Shown piece after piece: positions 1 to 8,018 of a DNA stretch of 64,000 nucleotides. Each line of letters begins with the position of its first letter. The stretch's first letter is position 1. The notes under the pieces were generated by a model, which was not told the origin of the DNA, did no database searches, and was given only the letters and a program-made list of their open reading frames with translations. Origin of the DNA: Tatumella punctata (lineage in GTDB: Bacteria; Pseudomonadota; Gammaproteobacteria; Enterobacterales; Enterobacteriaceae); NCBI RefSeq assembly GCF_039523735.1, contig NZ_BAAAFW010000059.1:186001-250000 (forward strand), given 5' to 3'. Both the position numbers and the translations under genes were made by a program.

Positions 1-2
1 CC

Positions 3-315
3 CGACCGGAAAATCATAGTGTTAAGGCTGGCCCTGATCCGGCAAGTCATATTACCGGGGGTTTTGGTCTGGTTAATACCATAACTGCCTGGATTACCGG
101 CAATCAGCATAAGATGCGCTACGTGAATTCTGAGAGAAAAGCAGGGGTCTAACCCTGCAGATTTCACACAGGACAAGCTGTTCAATATCACATTTTTACC
201 ATTCCAACATAATATCCGCGGAGCAGATAGCAATAGCAGGGATAAATACGTGGTGTATCAGGCACAGAAAATGATGATGCTCACTCAAAGACCCGGTATT
301 ACGGGATGCTTATAA
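3..315 (+). other. Left-edge stretch, possible degenerate coding remnant
   Basis: Two overlapping open frames without usable start codons run across this stretch: frame 3 is open from the window edge to a TAA at 150-152, and frame 1 is open from about 127 to a TAA at 313-315. Joined by a frameshift near 140-150 they would read as one polypeptide. I recognise no family. Part of the stretch also aligns with a degenerate repeat found at 4.7 and 6.2 kb, so it may not be coding at all. Nothing else is visible before the lipoprotein gene that ends at 383. Confidence 0.2.
93..200 (+). repeat. Degenerate interspersed repeat, copy C
   Basis: It shares ordered blocks with the copies at 4731-4866 and 6209-6346: TTACCGGCA at 94, ACCCTGC at 152, CAGATTTCACACAG at 158-171, and CATTTTTACC at 191. 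The distance from the TACCGG block to the CAGATTTCACAC block is 65 bases, the same as in the 4.7-kb copy. Between the blocks the copies have diverged, so this is a weak, by-eye alignment. Confidence 0.3.
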
Positions 316-382
316 AGCGCAGAGCTGAAGCCGGTGATCCGATGCCTGAGGACGTAATACTGAATATGATAAATTTGATTGT

Positions 383-1156
383 TTATTTTAACAACGACAA
401 GAGCCTTTGATAATCAGGGTTAACCTGACGGACATGCTCTTCATTTCCATCAGGGTAGGTTATAACCATCCCGACGCCTCGTTGCTTATCAGCCTCAAGT
501 AACACGTTTCTTTCCGCATGAAACACTGGCTCTATCACTATATTTTTAGTATTCCGAAGCCTGTAACGCCTGCTCGATTGTTCATAATCCGTATTCCCCC
601 CGAACATTTCAATAATTGTCTCGTTAAACATATGACTGATATATGTCATCGGGAAAAAATCTGTTTTTAAATCAAGGTCTCCACTGACTTCTTTTGCCCT
701 TCCTGTTCCATATCCGTCACTGAGCCCGTAATCATCAAAATCAAAGATATAGCTGGTTTCAATAACCTTTTTACCCGTCACCAGGGGGTTGCTGTCAGAA
801 ATCTTAAAACTGACGCGCAGAGAATTAAGCTGCCACTGGCATGGGCCGCCGCCGTCAACGGCGATATTCTGCTGCAGGATATCGCCGCTACCCTGTGGTC
901 TGAACGCCTGTTTAAAACCGTTAAACCCCCGAATTTCATAGGCTTTATTACTCGAATTATAGTCTTTGCTCTTACATCGTTCGGAGCGGTAAAGCATCTG
1001 CATCGGCAGCAGCGTAATACCCTCAGGTACCCTGACGGACACCGTTACCCGCTGCGCATTATCCGGTGGTAACAGCGTTTGATCCGTACGCCCATCACAC
1101 CCTGATAGCAACACGAAAGCAGGCAAAAACACGGCGATTTTAGATAGAATATTCAA
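383..1156 (-). CDS. Lipoprotein, candidate immunity protein of the adjacent lipase
   Basis: The 257-residue protein has a signal peptide ending in a lipobox (LLSGC, lipidated Cys20). The next residue is Asp, the classic Lol-avoidance signal, so it is probably kept in the inner membrane facing the periplasm. No enzyme motif is visible. The start is a TTG at 1154-1156 with a good Shine-Dalgarno (GGAGGA) five bases upstream; there is no in-frame ATG nearby. The gene begins inside the last codons of the lipase gene (17-base overlap), so translation is probably coupled. An overlapping lipase plus inner-membrane lipoprotein is the usual layout of type VI secretion phospholipase effectors (Tle) with their Tli immunity lipoproteins. 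The immunity role is inferred from context only. Confidence 0.6.
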   Translation of the reverse strand: MNILSKIAVFLPAFVLLSGCDGRTDQTLLPPDNAQRVTVSVRVPEGITLLPMQMLYRSERCKSKDYNSSNKAYEIRGFNGFKQAFRPQGSGDILQQNIAVDGGGPCQWQLNSLRVSFKISDSNPLVTGKKVIETSYIFDFDDYGLSDGYGTGRAKEVSGDLDLKTDFFPMTYISHMFNETIIEMFGGNTDYEQSSRRYRLRNTKNIVIEPVFHAERNVLLEADKQRGVGMVITYPDGNEEHVRQVNPDYQRLLSLLK

Positions 1157-3203
1157 CTTCTTCCTCCGTTACTGCCGTAAAGCGGAGCAGGGCATTCCTC
1201 CCGGTTTCTTCTGCCTGTGTCCGGTGCAGCGTAACCGGAAGCATGTTCTGAAGGGCAATGAACTGCCGGTTACGCTCAACCTCATCGGGATTGCTGCAGG
1301 CCGCGCTTTTCTCAACTTCCTCCCGGAATTTTTCCCGCATCGCTTTCCTGCTCATATCCCGCGCCGGATCGGCCAGCTCCAGCACCTGATTATGGATATA
1401 GGGCAGGTAGCGGTGCGCCATCGAATGGCTGCGCGGATCGGTGCCGAGGCCTTCCAGCATGGGGTTGGTGTTGTTAGGAAAGGTCTTTGCCAAGCTGGCC
1501 GGGTTCAGGCACTGGATAAACGCCGCCTGATGCTCGCCGGTTGCTTTCAGGCACTTATCGTTCAGGGAGGGCACCAGAAAAAGCTTAACGGCCACAAAAT
1601 GCCGGGTATATACCTCACCATCAACCAGACTCTTCCTGTTCGGGCTGGTGAGGTTCATCGAACATTGCTGCGCCCGGAAAAAGACGACGGTGTTGCCGTG
1701 ATGCCAGTACGGGTCTTTTTTCAGCCGTATCCCCGTTTTTAACTCCATGTCTTTCTGCCAGAGAGAGACCGGCAGACCGGCAAACGACGTCGCCAGCCAG
1801 TTAAAGCCCAGCGGTCCCAGGGTCTGATAGAACAGATTATCCATATCTGTTTCCAGCGGCACCTGTGGCACGGTGTCGTTATCATTGACGTGGCGGTAGT
1901 GGGTGATGCTGTCCAGAAACGGCATCGCCGCGCGGGTAAACGTCCGTGGCATCCCGTAGGTGTACAGCACAGGCCGATAATTTTTCATCTCGGCGGCATA
2001 TAACAGTGCCAGAGAACCACCCAGACTGTGACCACAGATAAACAGTTTTTTCGCTCCACCACCTTCATCAAGAGACTTATTTATCGCCTGAAATATAGGC
2101 TCAAACTTCCGTTTAGCCAGCTCATAGGCTTCCAGAAAACCACCATGAATATTACCCGCACCGGCAAGCTCGGGCAGGCACCTCTTCGGCCCGAATGAGG
2201 CATCCGTCAGGACATTCAGAAGGCTGTCCGTTCCGCACCAGGCAACCAGCACATGAGTACCGCACTCAGCCGTAAAAAATCGGCTATCACCTTCCGATGG
2301 CTCACTGTCCTTTGTATTCAGATATACAGGTGCCAGATAACGATCGCGGAACGGCACGTCCACCGACAGCGTGTGAAAATAAGACGGAAACTCGGCAAAC
2401 TGTGGGATGCAGGACAGGTCCAGACATTTCTGCCGGAAGAAGTAATCGACTGTTTTATTCTCTTTTTCGGCTGAATAGGCAAGGTCGGCCATGATGCCGA
2501 GGTTCAGCCCGTTGGCGAGGTCATAATCATTCGTATCATGCAGATCCAGTACCCACGCCCGGAACGGGCAGATCTCGATAACGTGCCGTTTCTCCAGTGC
2601 CTCCCGCGCTATCTCCGTGCCTTTCAGTGACCGTCCCGGTGGAAAATGAAACTTCGGTGGCGCCGGATCAGTCCAGCCCTCGATCTCCGGCAGCCGGTCG
2701 CACAGCTCCCCAATGGTCACATAGTGATGGATGTACCCGGCAGCCTCGGCTTTTTCCTGCACGTCTGAGCGCCATTTGGGATCGCGGGTTTCCGGCCGGA
2801 ACATGTTGTTGCTCACCGGCTGGCTGTTCGGGTTGCGCCGCAGCCCCAGCGGGCGCTGCTCCATCTCGTCGGCCAGCGGCTGGGCGTCTGTCTTCACGTC
2901 AACCGCTATCCAGTACAGGTCGTCGAAGCGCACCACGCCCTGAGCGTCGGTAATGCCAGCCGGAGGATTGGGCGGCGGCGTGGGGTTGTAGTCGTGATTA
3001 CCATATTTTTTCCACATAGCGACCTCCTTTGCAGAGGCCAGTGGGTGGTATTCCAGCTGCACATTCAGCCCGGTAACCGGATTGTTGTTCTCATCCACGA
3101 ATTGAAGCTCAAGCCAGTATTTATGCGGCTCACCACGACAGTAAACAACCTTACTTTTAGGCCTGATGCTGGTAATACAGGTGTTGTCGCCAATAATTTC
3201 CAT
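1140..3203 (-). CDS. Class-3 lipase domain protein, candidate secreted phospholipase effector
   Basis: This is a 687-residue protein. Residues 1 to about 100 look like an Ig/transthyretin-type beta domain (VTGLNVQLEY, then GITDAQGVVRFDDLYW). The middle carries the alpha/beta-hydrolase nucleophile elbow GHSLGG with Ser393. A likely catalytic Asp443 lies in DNDTVPQVP and a likely His593 in SHSMAHRYL, which completes a triad typical of Lipase_3 enzymes. There is no signal peptide, which fits delivery by type VI secretion rather than Sec export. I chose the ATG at 3203 because AGGGA precedes it by six bases; an in-frame GTG lies at 3218. No vgrG, hcp or PAAR gene is in the window, so the secretion route is inference. 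It overlaps the downstream lipoprotein gene. Confidence 0.7.
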   Translation of the reverse strand: MEIIGDNTCITSIRPKSKVVYCRGEPHKYWLELQFVDENNNPVTGLNVQLEYHPLASAKEVAMWKKYGNHDYNPTPPPNPPAGITDAQGVVRFDDLYWIAVDVKTDAQPLADEMEQRPLGLRRNPNSQPVSNNMFRPETRDPKWRSDVQEKAEAAGYIHHYVTIGELCDRLPEIEGWTDPAPPKFHFPPGRSLKGTEIAREALEKRHVIEICPFRAWVLDLHDTNDYDLANGLNLGIMADLAYSAEKENKTVDYFFRQKCLDLSCIPQFAEFPSYFHTLSVDVPFRDRYLAPVYLNTKDSEPSEGDSRFFTAECGTHVLVAWCGTDSLLNVLTDASFGPKRCLPELAGAGNIHGGFLEAYELAKRKFEPIFQAINKSLDEGGGAKKLFICGHSLGGSLALLYAAEMKNYRPVLYTYGMPRTFTRAAMPFLDSITHYRHVNDNDTVPQVPLETDMDNLFYQTLGPLGFNWLATSFAGLPVSLWQKDMELKTGIRLKKDPYWHHGNTVVFFRAQQCSMNLTSPNRKSLVDGEVYTRHFVAVKLFLVPSLNDKCLKATGEHQAAFIQCLNPASLAKTFPNNTNPMLEGLGTDPRSHSMAHRYLPYIHNQVLELADPARDMSRKAMREKFREEVEKSAACSNPDEVERNRQFIALQNMLPVTLHRTQAEETGRNALLRFTAVTEEEVEYSI

Positions 3204-3471
3204 GCTGATTCCCTGCACATTTTTATCTATAAATAGCGTTCCATCGTAACCAGGCGATATTTTATCGTCATTGTTTCACATTACGTAAATAGCTTCACGA
3301 ATCATTTCTATGTCTGGTGGTGCGATAAGGTTCTGACGTTTATTAGAGTAGATTTCATTTTGAATAAATGTAAGGTACTCCTCACTTTAACTGCCTTTCC
3401 TAAATTTTTTCTGTCCTTCAAAATCTATATCCATTCTATATATTAACCATTGAAATGTTCGTATCAGAACA

Positions 3472-4256
3472 TCATTTCTGGTTGCGTTCACCAAAAATTT
3501 CCCCAGATCTTGTCTGAAGTTTTACAAGTGCATTGAACATATCGTCCTGAGCCAAAGAACACTGAGATTTCTTCGTCGTAGGGCCTTTGCGCCTGCGTGA
3601 AGGGCCGTCACCGGATGGCACTGATTGTGACCGGTTATTATCCCGTTCGGCCTGCACCAGTTGCGCGGCCAAGACGTTTATTGTCCACAATGGCACCCTG
3701 ATCGATTTCAGACAGTTTGTCATAAGTGGAGTAGGGAAGTGATACGCCATTAAGACGGAGCTCTTTATGTCCGTCAGGGTAATGCCAAACATCAATATAT
3801 TTACCAATCGCCCGACGACTGAATTCACTGTCTTCAATGAGATAAAGCACTTTGTCGTACTGCACCGTGAGTGATTTCGACACACCGGGGGCTTCACGCC
3901 AAGTAAACACCATATCGAGATCATCATCGACATCCAGTTTCCGATGAACATCGAGCGCCTGGCGAGGTGCTTTTGAGAAACGTCGGTTGTAATCGTTCAT
4001 AAACTCTTCGGCAAATGCGTTTGCAGCTTCCATGGTGCTGATGCCCTGAAGCCTGAGTTCCTTGACCAGTCTGTCCTGAAGGATGAGTTCACCGACACAG
4101 GCACGACGGTAACGAGGCTGCTGAATTTTTGGCGCACGTTGATTACGTGGGACCCATCATCCAAAGTGAAAAACTCCGCTGCGAGAGCCGCCATGGTAAT
4201 CCTTACTTGATTATACACGCCGGACATCTTAACTTTGCCATAAGCGGACATTACAG
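3472..4256 (-). pseudogene. ISNCY-type transposase remnant, internally deleted and frameshifted
   Basis: In minus-strand order, a short piece reading WVPRNQRAPKIQQPRYRR and then CVGELI is joined directly to LQDRLVKELRLQGISTMEAA. In intact ISNCY transposases, as I recall the family, GELI is followed by the DDE catalytic core and that core ends just before LQDRLVKEL, so the catalytic region has been excised. The C-terminal part continues in frame to about 3660. There roughly 11 bases are missing, and the ending (QLVQAERDNN to GEIFGER) lies in another frame, finishing at 3472. The far boundary near 4256 is a guess from the TGTAATGTCCGC sequence on the minus strand, which could be the element's terminal repeat. 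The element is dead. Confidence 0.75.
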
Positions 4257-4275
4257 CTTTGCTGTTACACACCTT

Positions 4276-4303
4276 GGTTCGCATAATGTATATTATGTTA
4301 AAT
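4276..4303 (+). other. dif: dif site, XerC/XerD chromosome-dimer resolution site
   Basis: The 28-base site has a XerC arm GGTTCGCATAA, a central region TGTATA and a XerD arm TTATGTTAAAT. Compared with the E. coli dif site as I remember it, only the fourth base differs (T for G), in the outer part of the XerC arm; the XerD arm and centre are identical. dif is where XerCD, activated by FtsK, resolves chromosome dimers, so it marks the replication terminus. It sits about 20 bases from the probable end of the dead transposon. Agreement over 28 bases is far beyond chance, and the matS sites in this window support the call. Confidence 0.93.
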
Positions 4304-5038
4304 AATGGAACTTCGTCGTTAAGCTGATAACCACCTCTCTTTCAGAACACTCATTGCAGATAAGTCTGAGCTCACGTTAAGAGTGATCCCCTTACTGATA
4401 AGATAACTCCGGCCACTATTGATGGAATTGTCAGGTGTCACCCGCGGACTGTTGTATTGCTGTCAGACTTGTCGGGACGAGATTCCCGGTATATGGCTGC
4501 AGCAGTAAACCGCGCGAATAGCCCTTATCAATCCATAGTGACTGCATCAGAATAATGACTCCAGAGAAACGCTAAACTCGTCGCCGGTTTGTTGATCAGC
4601 ATACCGGAGGGCTTGTTGATCATTCCTGTCAGGGACCGTTGTGCGGGGATGAAATTCCCCCCCCCGAGCAACATATGCTGCTGACGGACAATCTGTTCTG
4701 CATAGTTCACTGTTATCTTTCCGTGAAACTCCGGATTTCGGGCCTATTGTCCGCCGGTGTACAAAATACCGGCAGATTTAAGGCATCGCTCTGTAAAAAA
4801 ACAGGCACTGGTACCCTGCGAAATTTACAGATTTCACACAGCGACGCCATTTTTACTGCGGTATAAATAACCTTTGGGACACAGAGACTTGATGCAAATA
4901 CCGGCCAGGCGGAACAGACAGCGGATTGCTGAGCCGTTCCCCTGTAAAAACCGAGCCTCCCTGCTCTTCTCTGATTGTTACACCATAGGATAATTGAAAA
5001 ACGGTTACCGCGATTGCGGCCACCTCAGTCGGCCAGCT
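4304..5038. other. Gene-free spacer right of dif
   Basis: No convincing gene is present; the open frames are short and lack good start signals. It contains a run of nine C at 4657-4665, two TTGTTGATCA direct repeats near 4588 and 4613, and one clear (4731-4866) plus one doubtful (about 4885-4985) copy of a degenerate repeat that is also found at 6.2 kb. Confidence 0.5.
4731..4866 (+). repeat. Degenerate interspersed repeat, copy A
   Basis: Ordered blocks shared with the copy at 6209-6346 are CCGG-ATTTCGGG at 4731, AAAATACCGG at 4763, CAGATTTCAC at 4828, GCGACG at 4841 and CCATTTTTAC at 4847. Block spacing is 65 and 19 bases here against 71 and 25 in the other copy. The sequence between the blocks is only loosely similar. 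No coding capacity is evident. Confidence 0.42.
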
Positions 5039-5617
5039 TTACAGGCCTTTTACCCAGTTACCTTTTAATGGCCGTGATAAACAAGCCAGTACGGCAATCA
5101 GACAAATTTCAATCGATACCGCCCAGTAAATATGGCCAAGAATTTCACTCCATAACTCATAACCGTTAAGGTTCCATAACCAGCCGATCACTCCCTGATC
5201 ATAAATCGGTTTCCGGAAGCCCAGTGCCGGGATGAGAAAACCGTGCATCACAATAGTGATGACAATTCCGAATAAAGCGCCGAACCACAGTCGGATGCGT
5301 GGCATATAAGCCGACAGAAAGACGTAGACAAATGCAAATACAAAACTAAACAACCAGTGATACAGCGTTATTGCCCCGGGAACCGTCACCCCCTGGTAAA
5401 CATAGTCCAGAGAATGCGAGTTTACCCCCAGCCATCCCAGCCACGCATCAATATTCGCCCCCGGCGGTGAAATTTCACCCGGAACTCTGGGCGGCATATT
5501 GACTTCCGAGCCCCACTTCACCAGAGAGCTCATAAATCCGCCAATCAGTGTTGTCCGGAATACCACTTGCCGGTTTACCTTATGCAGCCACATATCACCA
5601 CCAGCTTCTTCCCACAT
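5039..5617 (-). CDS. yagU: YagU family inner-membrane protein (DUF1440)
   Basis: The 192-residue membrane protein resembles E. coli YagU (about 204 residues) in its landmarks: an N-terminal SSLVKWGSEVNMPPR segment, a central hydrophobic pair around residues 75-125, then a conserved SEILGHIYWAVSIE segment near the C-terminus. Four membrane segments are likely. YagU is reported to contribute to acid resistance in E. coli; its biochemical role is unknown. The ATG at 5617 has a strong Shine-Dalgarno (GGAGG) at good spacing. It stands alone beside the dif spacer, divergent from ybiI. Confidence 0.8.
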   Translation of the reverse strand: MWEEAGGDMWLHKVNRQVVFRTTLIGGFMSSLVKWGSEVNMPPRVPGEISPPGANIDAWLGWLGVNSHSLDYVYQGVTVPGAITLYHWLFSFVFAFVYVFLSAYMPRIRLWFGALFGIVITIVMHGFLIPALGFRKPIYDQGVIGWLWNLNGYELWSEILGHIYWAVSIEICLIAVLACLSRPLKGNWVKGL

Positions 5618-5831
5618 AACGCCTCCTGCAGACCTGTTTTTTGTGTAATTCCCACTGATTAGTATAGTCGGTGACCGGCGCTCTGCAGCGGATCCCGGTG
5701 TTTAACCCTACGTTATTCCGGACCGTAAAGCAGCAAAGCGGATCCGTATTACCATCAGTCCCGTAGCGTGATTTTTGTACTGACGAATATAACGGCTTAT
5801 ACTGTTTACAGGCCCTGATGGAGGAAAAAAG

Positions 5832-6098
5832 ATGGCTGGCGGATGGTCTGACGATGGCGCAGTAAATAAACAAATTGATGCAACCGTTGAAGATGCGGTC
5901 GCCAGAGCCAGAGATCATCTCGGACACGGAGAGAGCGCCTGGTTTTGTGAACAATGCGGAGAACCAATCCCTGACGCCCGGCGGAAAGCGCTTGCCGGCG
6001 TACGCTATTGTGTCAGTTGCCAGAGCAAAATGGACAAACAAGATGAAATACACAGCGGGTACAATCGCCGGGGCAGTAAAGACAGTCAACTTCGCTAG
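5832..6098 (+). CDS. ybiI: DksA/TraR-type zinc-finger protein YbiI
   Basis: This 88-residue protein is the same length as E. coli YbiI. It has a four-cysteine zinc finger (CEQC near residue 38 and CVSC near 59), flanked by EPIPDARRKAL and ending in the conserved GYNRRGSKDSQLR tail. The N-terminus is an acidic helix. The family resembles DksA/TraR, which bind RNA polymerase, but it lacks DksA's long coiled coil; the role of YbiI itself is not established. The ATG at 5832 follows GAGGA. It is monocistronic, with a matS site just downstream. Confidence 0.88.
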   Translation: MAGGWSDDGAVNKQIDATVEDAVARARDHLGHGESAWFCEQCGEPIPDARRKALAGVRYCVSCQSKMDKQDEIHSGYNRRGSKDSQLR

Positions 6099-6146
6099 TT
6101 ATCTGGCTTTAATATTCTCCGGGTTATGGTAAAACAAATATAAAAA

Positions 6147-6159
6147 GTGACGTTGTCAC
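6147..6159. other. matS site, MatP binding (intergenic)
   Basis: GTGACGTTGTCAC is a perfect match to the matS consensus GTGACRNYGTCAC. It lies 49 bases after ybiI and 1.8 kb from dif. Flanking A and T runs (AAAAAGTGAC, GTCACTTATTT) could also make it look like a weak hairpin terminator. Confidence 0.85.
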
Positions 6160-6198
6160 TTATTTGTGCAGGTTGTGCCGTCAGATCAGAGGGTGCTT

Positions 6199-6206
6199 CC
6201 CTGCCC
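6199..6206 (-). other. KOPS motif pointing toward dif
   Basis: CCCTGCCC on the plus strand is GGGCAGGG on the minus strand, matching KOPS (GGGNAGGG), the FtsK orienting octamer. On this side of dif the motif should read on the minus strand to direct FtsK leftward to 4276-4303, and it does. A single octamer is weak evidence. Confidence 0.5.
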
Positions 6207-6208
6207 TT

Positions 6209-6346
6209 ATCCGGCATTTCGGGTGGATAAAATACCGGTCTGCGCTCGGCTGAAAAACGTCAACCTGAATCCCGTTTTCCATATACAGTGTATCTGCCGC
6301 AGATTCACCGCACCGCGACGCTGGCCATTTTTACAGCAAAAATTAT
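6209..6346 (+). repeat. Degenerate interspersed repeat, copy B
   Basis: It aligns in block order with the copy at 4731-4866: CCGGCATTTCGGG at 6211, AAAATACCGG at 6229, CAGATTCAC at 6300, CGCGACG near 6314 and CCATTTTTAC at 6325. It lies in the spacer between ybiI and ygjP. No coding capacity is evident. Confidence 0.42.
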
Positions 6347-6455
6347 CCCGTTTCTGTCTCGCTTCGTCCGGAGGGTGAAAAGCCATAACCCGTTATTTTT
6401 ATTACCTGTGTCGCTAATGTTATGATACAGCCCTGTTATCTTACATCGCTCTCTT

Positions 6456-6947
6456 ATGACACAGTTACGATATCTTAATGGTTATCCCCCTGCGATTATC
6501 AGTCAGGTTCAAACACTCGCCGATCAGGGACGGCTGGGTGACTGGCTGAAGGCTAAATACGCTGTAGCGCCGCATTCGGTACAAAGTGATAAATCCCTCT
6601 ATCAGTTTGTTGCTGAGTACAAACAACGCTACCTGAAAAATGCGCCTGCACTATCCAAAGTATATTATGACAATAAACAAAACCCGGTGACCGGTACCCT
6701 CGGCACCAATACTTTTGTTTCCCGCTTACAGGGCAGTAAACTAAAGTCAAATAACGAAATCAGGATTGCGACTCTGTTTCGTGAAGGTCCGGAAGACTTC
6801 CTGAGAATGATCGTCGTCCATGAACTGGCGCACCTTAAAGAGAAACAACATAACAAATCGTTTTATCAGTTATGCTGCCATATGGAACCCGATTACCACC
6901 AGCTGGAGTTTGATATGAGATTATGGCTGAACTGGCGAGATCTCTGA
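6456..6947 (+). CDS. ygjP: YgjP family metal-dependent hydrolase
   Basis: The 163-residue protein closely follows E. coli YgjP (about 167 residues). The zinc-hydrolase motif HELAHLKEKQHN near residue 128 (HExxH plus a downstream His) is followed by YQLCCHMEPDYHQLEFD, which is conserved in the family (DUF45, M48-like fold). YgjP has been described as a UTP pyrophosphatase rather than a protease; that is family knowledge, not visible here. The gene is monocistronic and ends before a 9-bp-stem hairpin terminator at 6990. Confidence 0.87.
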   Translation: MTQLRYLNGYPPAIISQVQTLADQGRLGDWLKAKYAVAPHSVQSDKSLYQFVAEYKQRYLKNAPALSKVYYDNKQNPVTGTLGTNTFVSRLQGSKLKSNNEIRIATLFREGPEDFLRMIVVHELAHLKEKQHNKSFYQLCCHMEPDYHQLEFDMRLWLNWRDL

Positions 6948-6989
6948 CAATACCTTCCGGCACACAGAAAAAACCAGCCCGGCCAGCGC

Positions 6990-7014
6990 AAAAGGATCTC
7001 CGGAGGATCCTTTT
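6990..7014 (+). terminator. Hairpin terminator after ygjP
   Basis: A perfect 9-bp stem (AAAAGGATC with GATCCTTTT) encloses a 7-base loop. Its position 43 bases after the ygjP stop fits an intrinsic terminator, although the T run is only four bases. Confidence 0.6.
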
Positions 7015-7429
7015 GATACTGCTAATCGCGATACCCTGCCAGTTGCTATACGGACAGCTTTACCTTTAATAACATCGGCTATATTTTCATAATAAACTAC
7101 CCGCCGTGTTATATTTCACAGAGTGAGATAAATGTAATTATAATGTAAGCTATATGTACACATCAAATAACCAGTATTCTCCTGTGTCATAACCTGTCGG
7201 ATATCCATATTTTAAAAAATTAATTTCCATTAAAATACGAACTACAAAAAATAATTAAACCGTAAAAACAGGTATGAATTTAAATATCCTTCAGTAACAT
7301 AAATCCGACCAGTAAGTTAACTACTCATGAGTGTATATCGTCTATTTATCACAGTGATCAATGTTATTTTAATTAATTTTAAATATATTAACTTCAGGGT
7401 TAGTGATAAACAAATCACAGGAGGTTGTA
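7015..7429. other. AT-rich spacer
   Basis: About 415 bases of strongly AT-rich DNA with no gene. The last 60 bases presumably hold the promoter and ribosome site (CAGGAGG at 7419) of the small secreted-protein gene that follows. The high AT content would suit H-NS binding, which is inference. Confidence 0.4.
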
Positions 7430-7717
7430 ATGAAAAAATATAATCTTTCCGTTGTTTTTTTATTGTTGATGTCATCCATGTTTTATTCCCATGCCGGGAT
7501 GATAAGATTTAACGGAAATATATACCAGTCGCCCTGTTCCCAGACTTTCACTGATGGCTCGGTAATATTCCGTTGTCAGCAGGGGCAGCTTAAAACCCGC
7601 CAGAAGACAGCCCTTTCCGTTCGCGATGGTGCTCTGCCGATGGACCTTGGCACCCGAAAACTGACCTGGATTAATCCGCAGCATTCACTCGGCGTCATGG
7701 TTATCAGTTACCGATAG
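7430..7717 (+). CDS. Small secreted protein of unknown function
   Basis: A 95-residue protein with a clear Sec signal peptide (MKKYNLSVVFLLLMSSMF, cleavage probably after SHA at about residue 22). The mature part is about 73 residues with two cysteines (SPCSQTF and IFRCQQG) that could form a disulfide. I do not recognise the family. I chose the ATG at 7430 because a strong Shine-Dalgarno (CAGGAGG) sits just upstream; an in-frame upstream start at 7403 has none. A/T-rich flanks and a lower GC content than its neighbours suggest an accessory gene. Confidence 0.6.
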   Translation: MKKYNLSVVFLLLMSSMFYSHAGMIRFNGNIYQSPCSQTFTDGSVIFRCQQGQLKTRQKTALSVRDGALPMDLGTRKLTWINPQHSLGVMVISYR

Positions 7718-7817
7718 AATATAAAAATTCAGAGTGGCCGTATAGCGTTTATTATTAAAAAAATAAAAACCCGTCCACCGGGAGTTATATTGCTGTGCAT
7801 TAAAGGAGTTATTCTAT

Positions 7818-7992
7818 ATGCCGAAAAAAAATACTGTTACTCACTTGCGGATTTATTCTGTTGCTGACACAGCCGAATTCACGTAATGATTCATAACGGT
7901 GCATTCCCCTGGCTTATTGTTCTGAAATGCACACTGACAGCGCAGGGTACAGCTTTCCGTCAACAGTCATTCTTGCTAACTGCCGGTATTAA
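7818..7992 (+). pseudogene. Possible broken gene for a small secreted protein
   Basis: An ATG at 7818 follows a strong Shine-Dalgarno (AAAGGAG). A run of eight A at 7824-7831 follows. In the frame as written the ORF stops after 22 codons. With one A fewer it reads a convincing signal peptide (MPKKILLLLTCGFILLLTQP), a stop at 7894-7896, and then 31 more open codons with three cysteines to 7992. This looks like a degraded gene, or a phase-variable one, like the small secreted-protein gene just upstream. I do not recognise the family. Confidence 0.35.
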
Positions 7993-8018
7993 TGCGTTCT
8001 GATGCTCACTGGCTGTGC

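Noticed and set aside
1224..1742. 172-codon plus-strand frame opposite the lipase gene
   Set aside because: It is antisense to a protein with a clear triad and has no ribosome site; a shadow frame.
4528..4866. Two opposing 60-75-codon open frames
   Set aside because: They cross a C9 tract and repeat DNA, and lack start signals.
6145..6161. Terminator hairpin after ybiI
   Set aside because: The short dyad is exactly a matS site; its stem is only 7 bp and the T run is poor.
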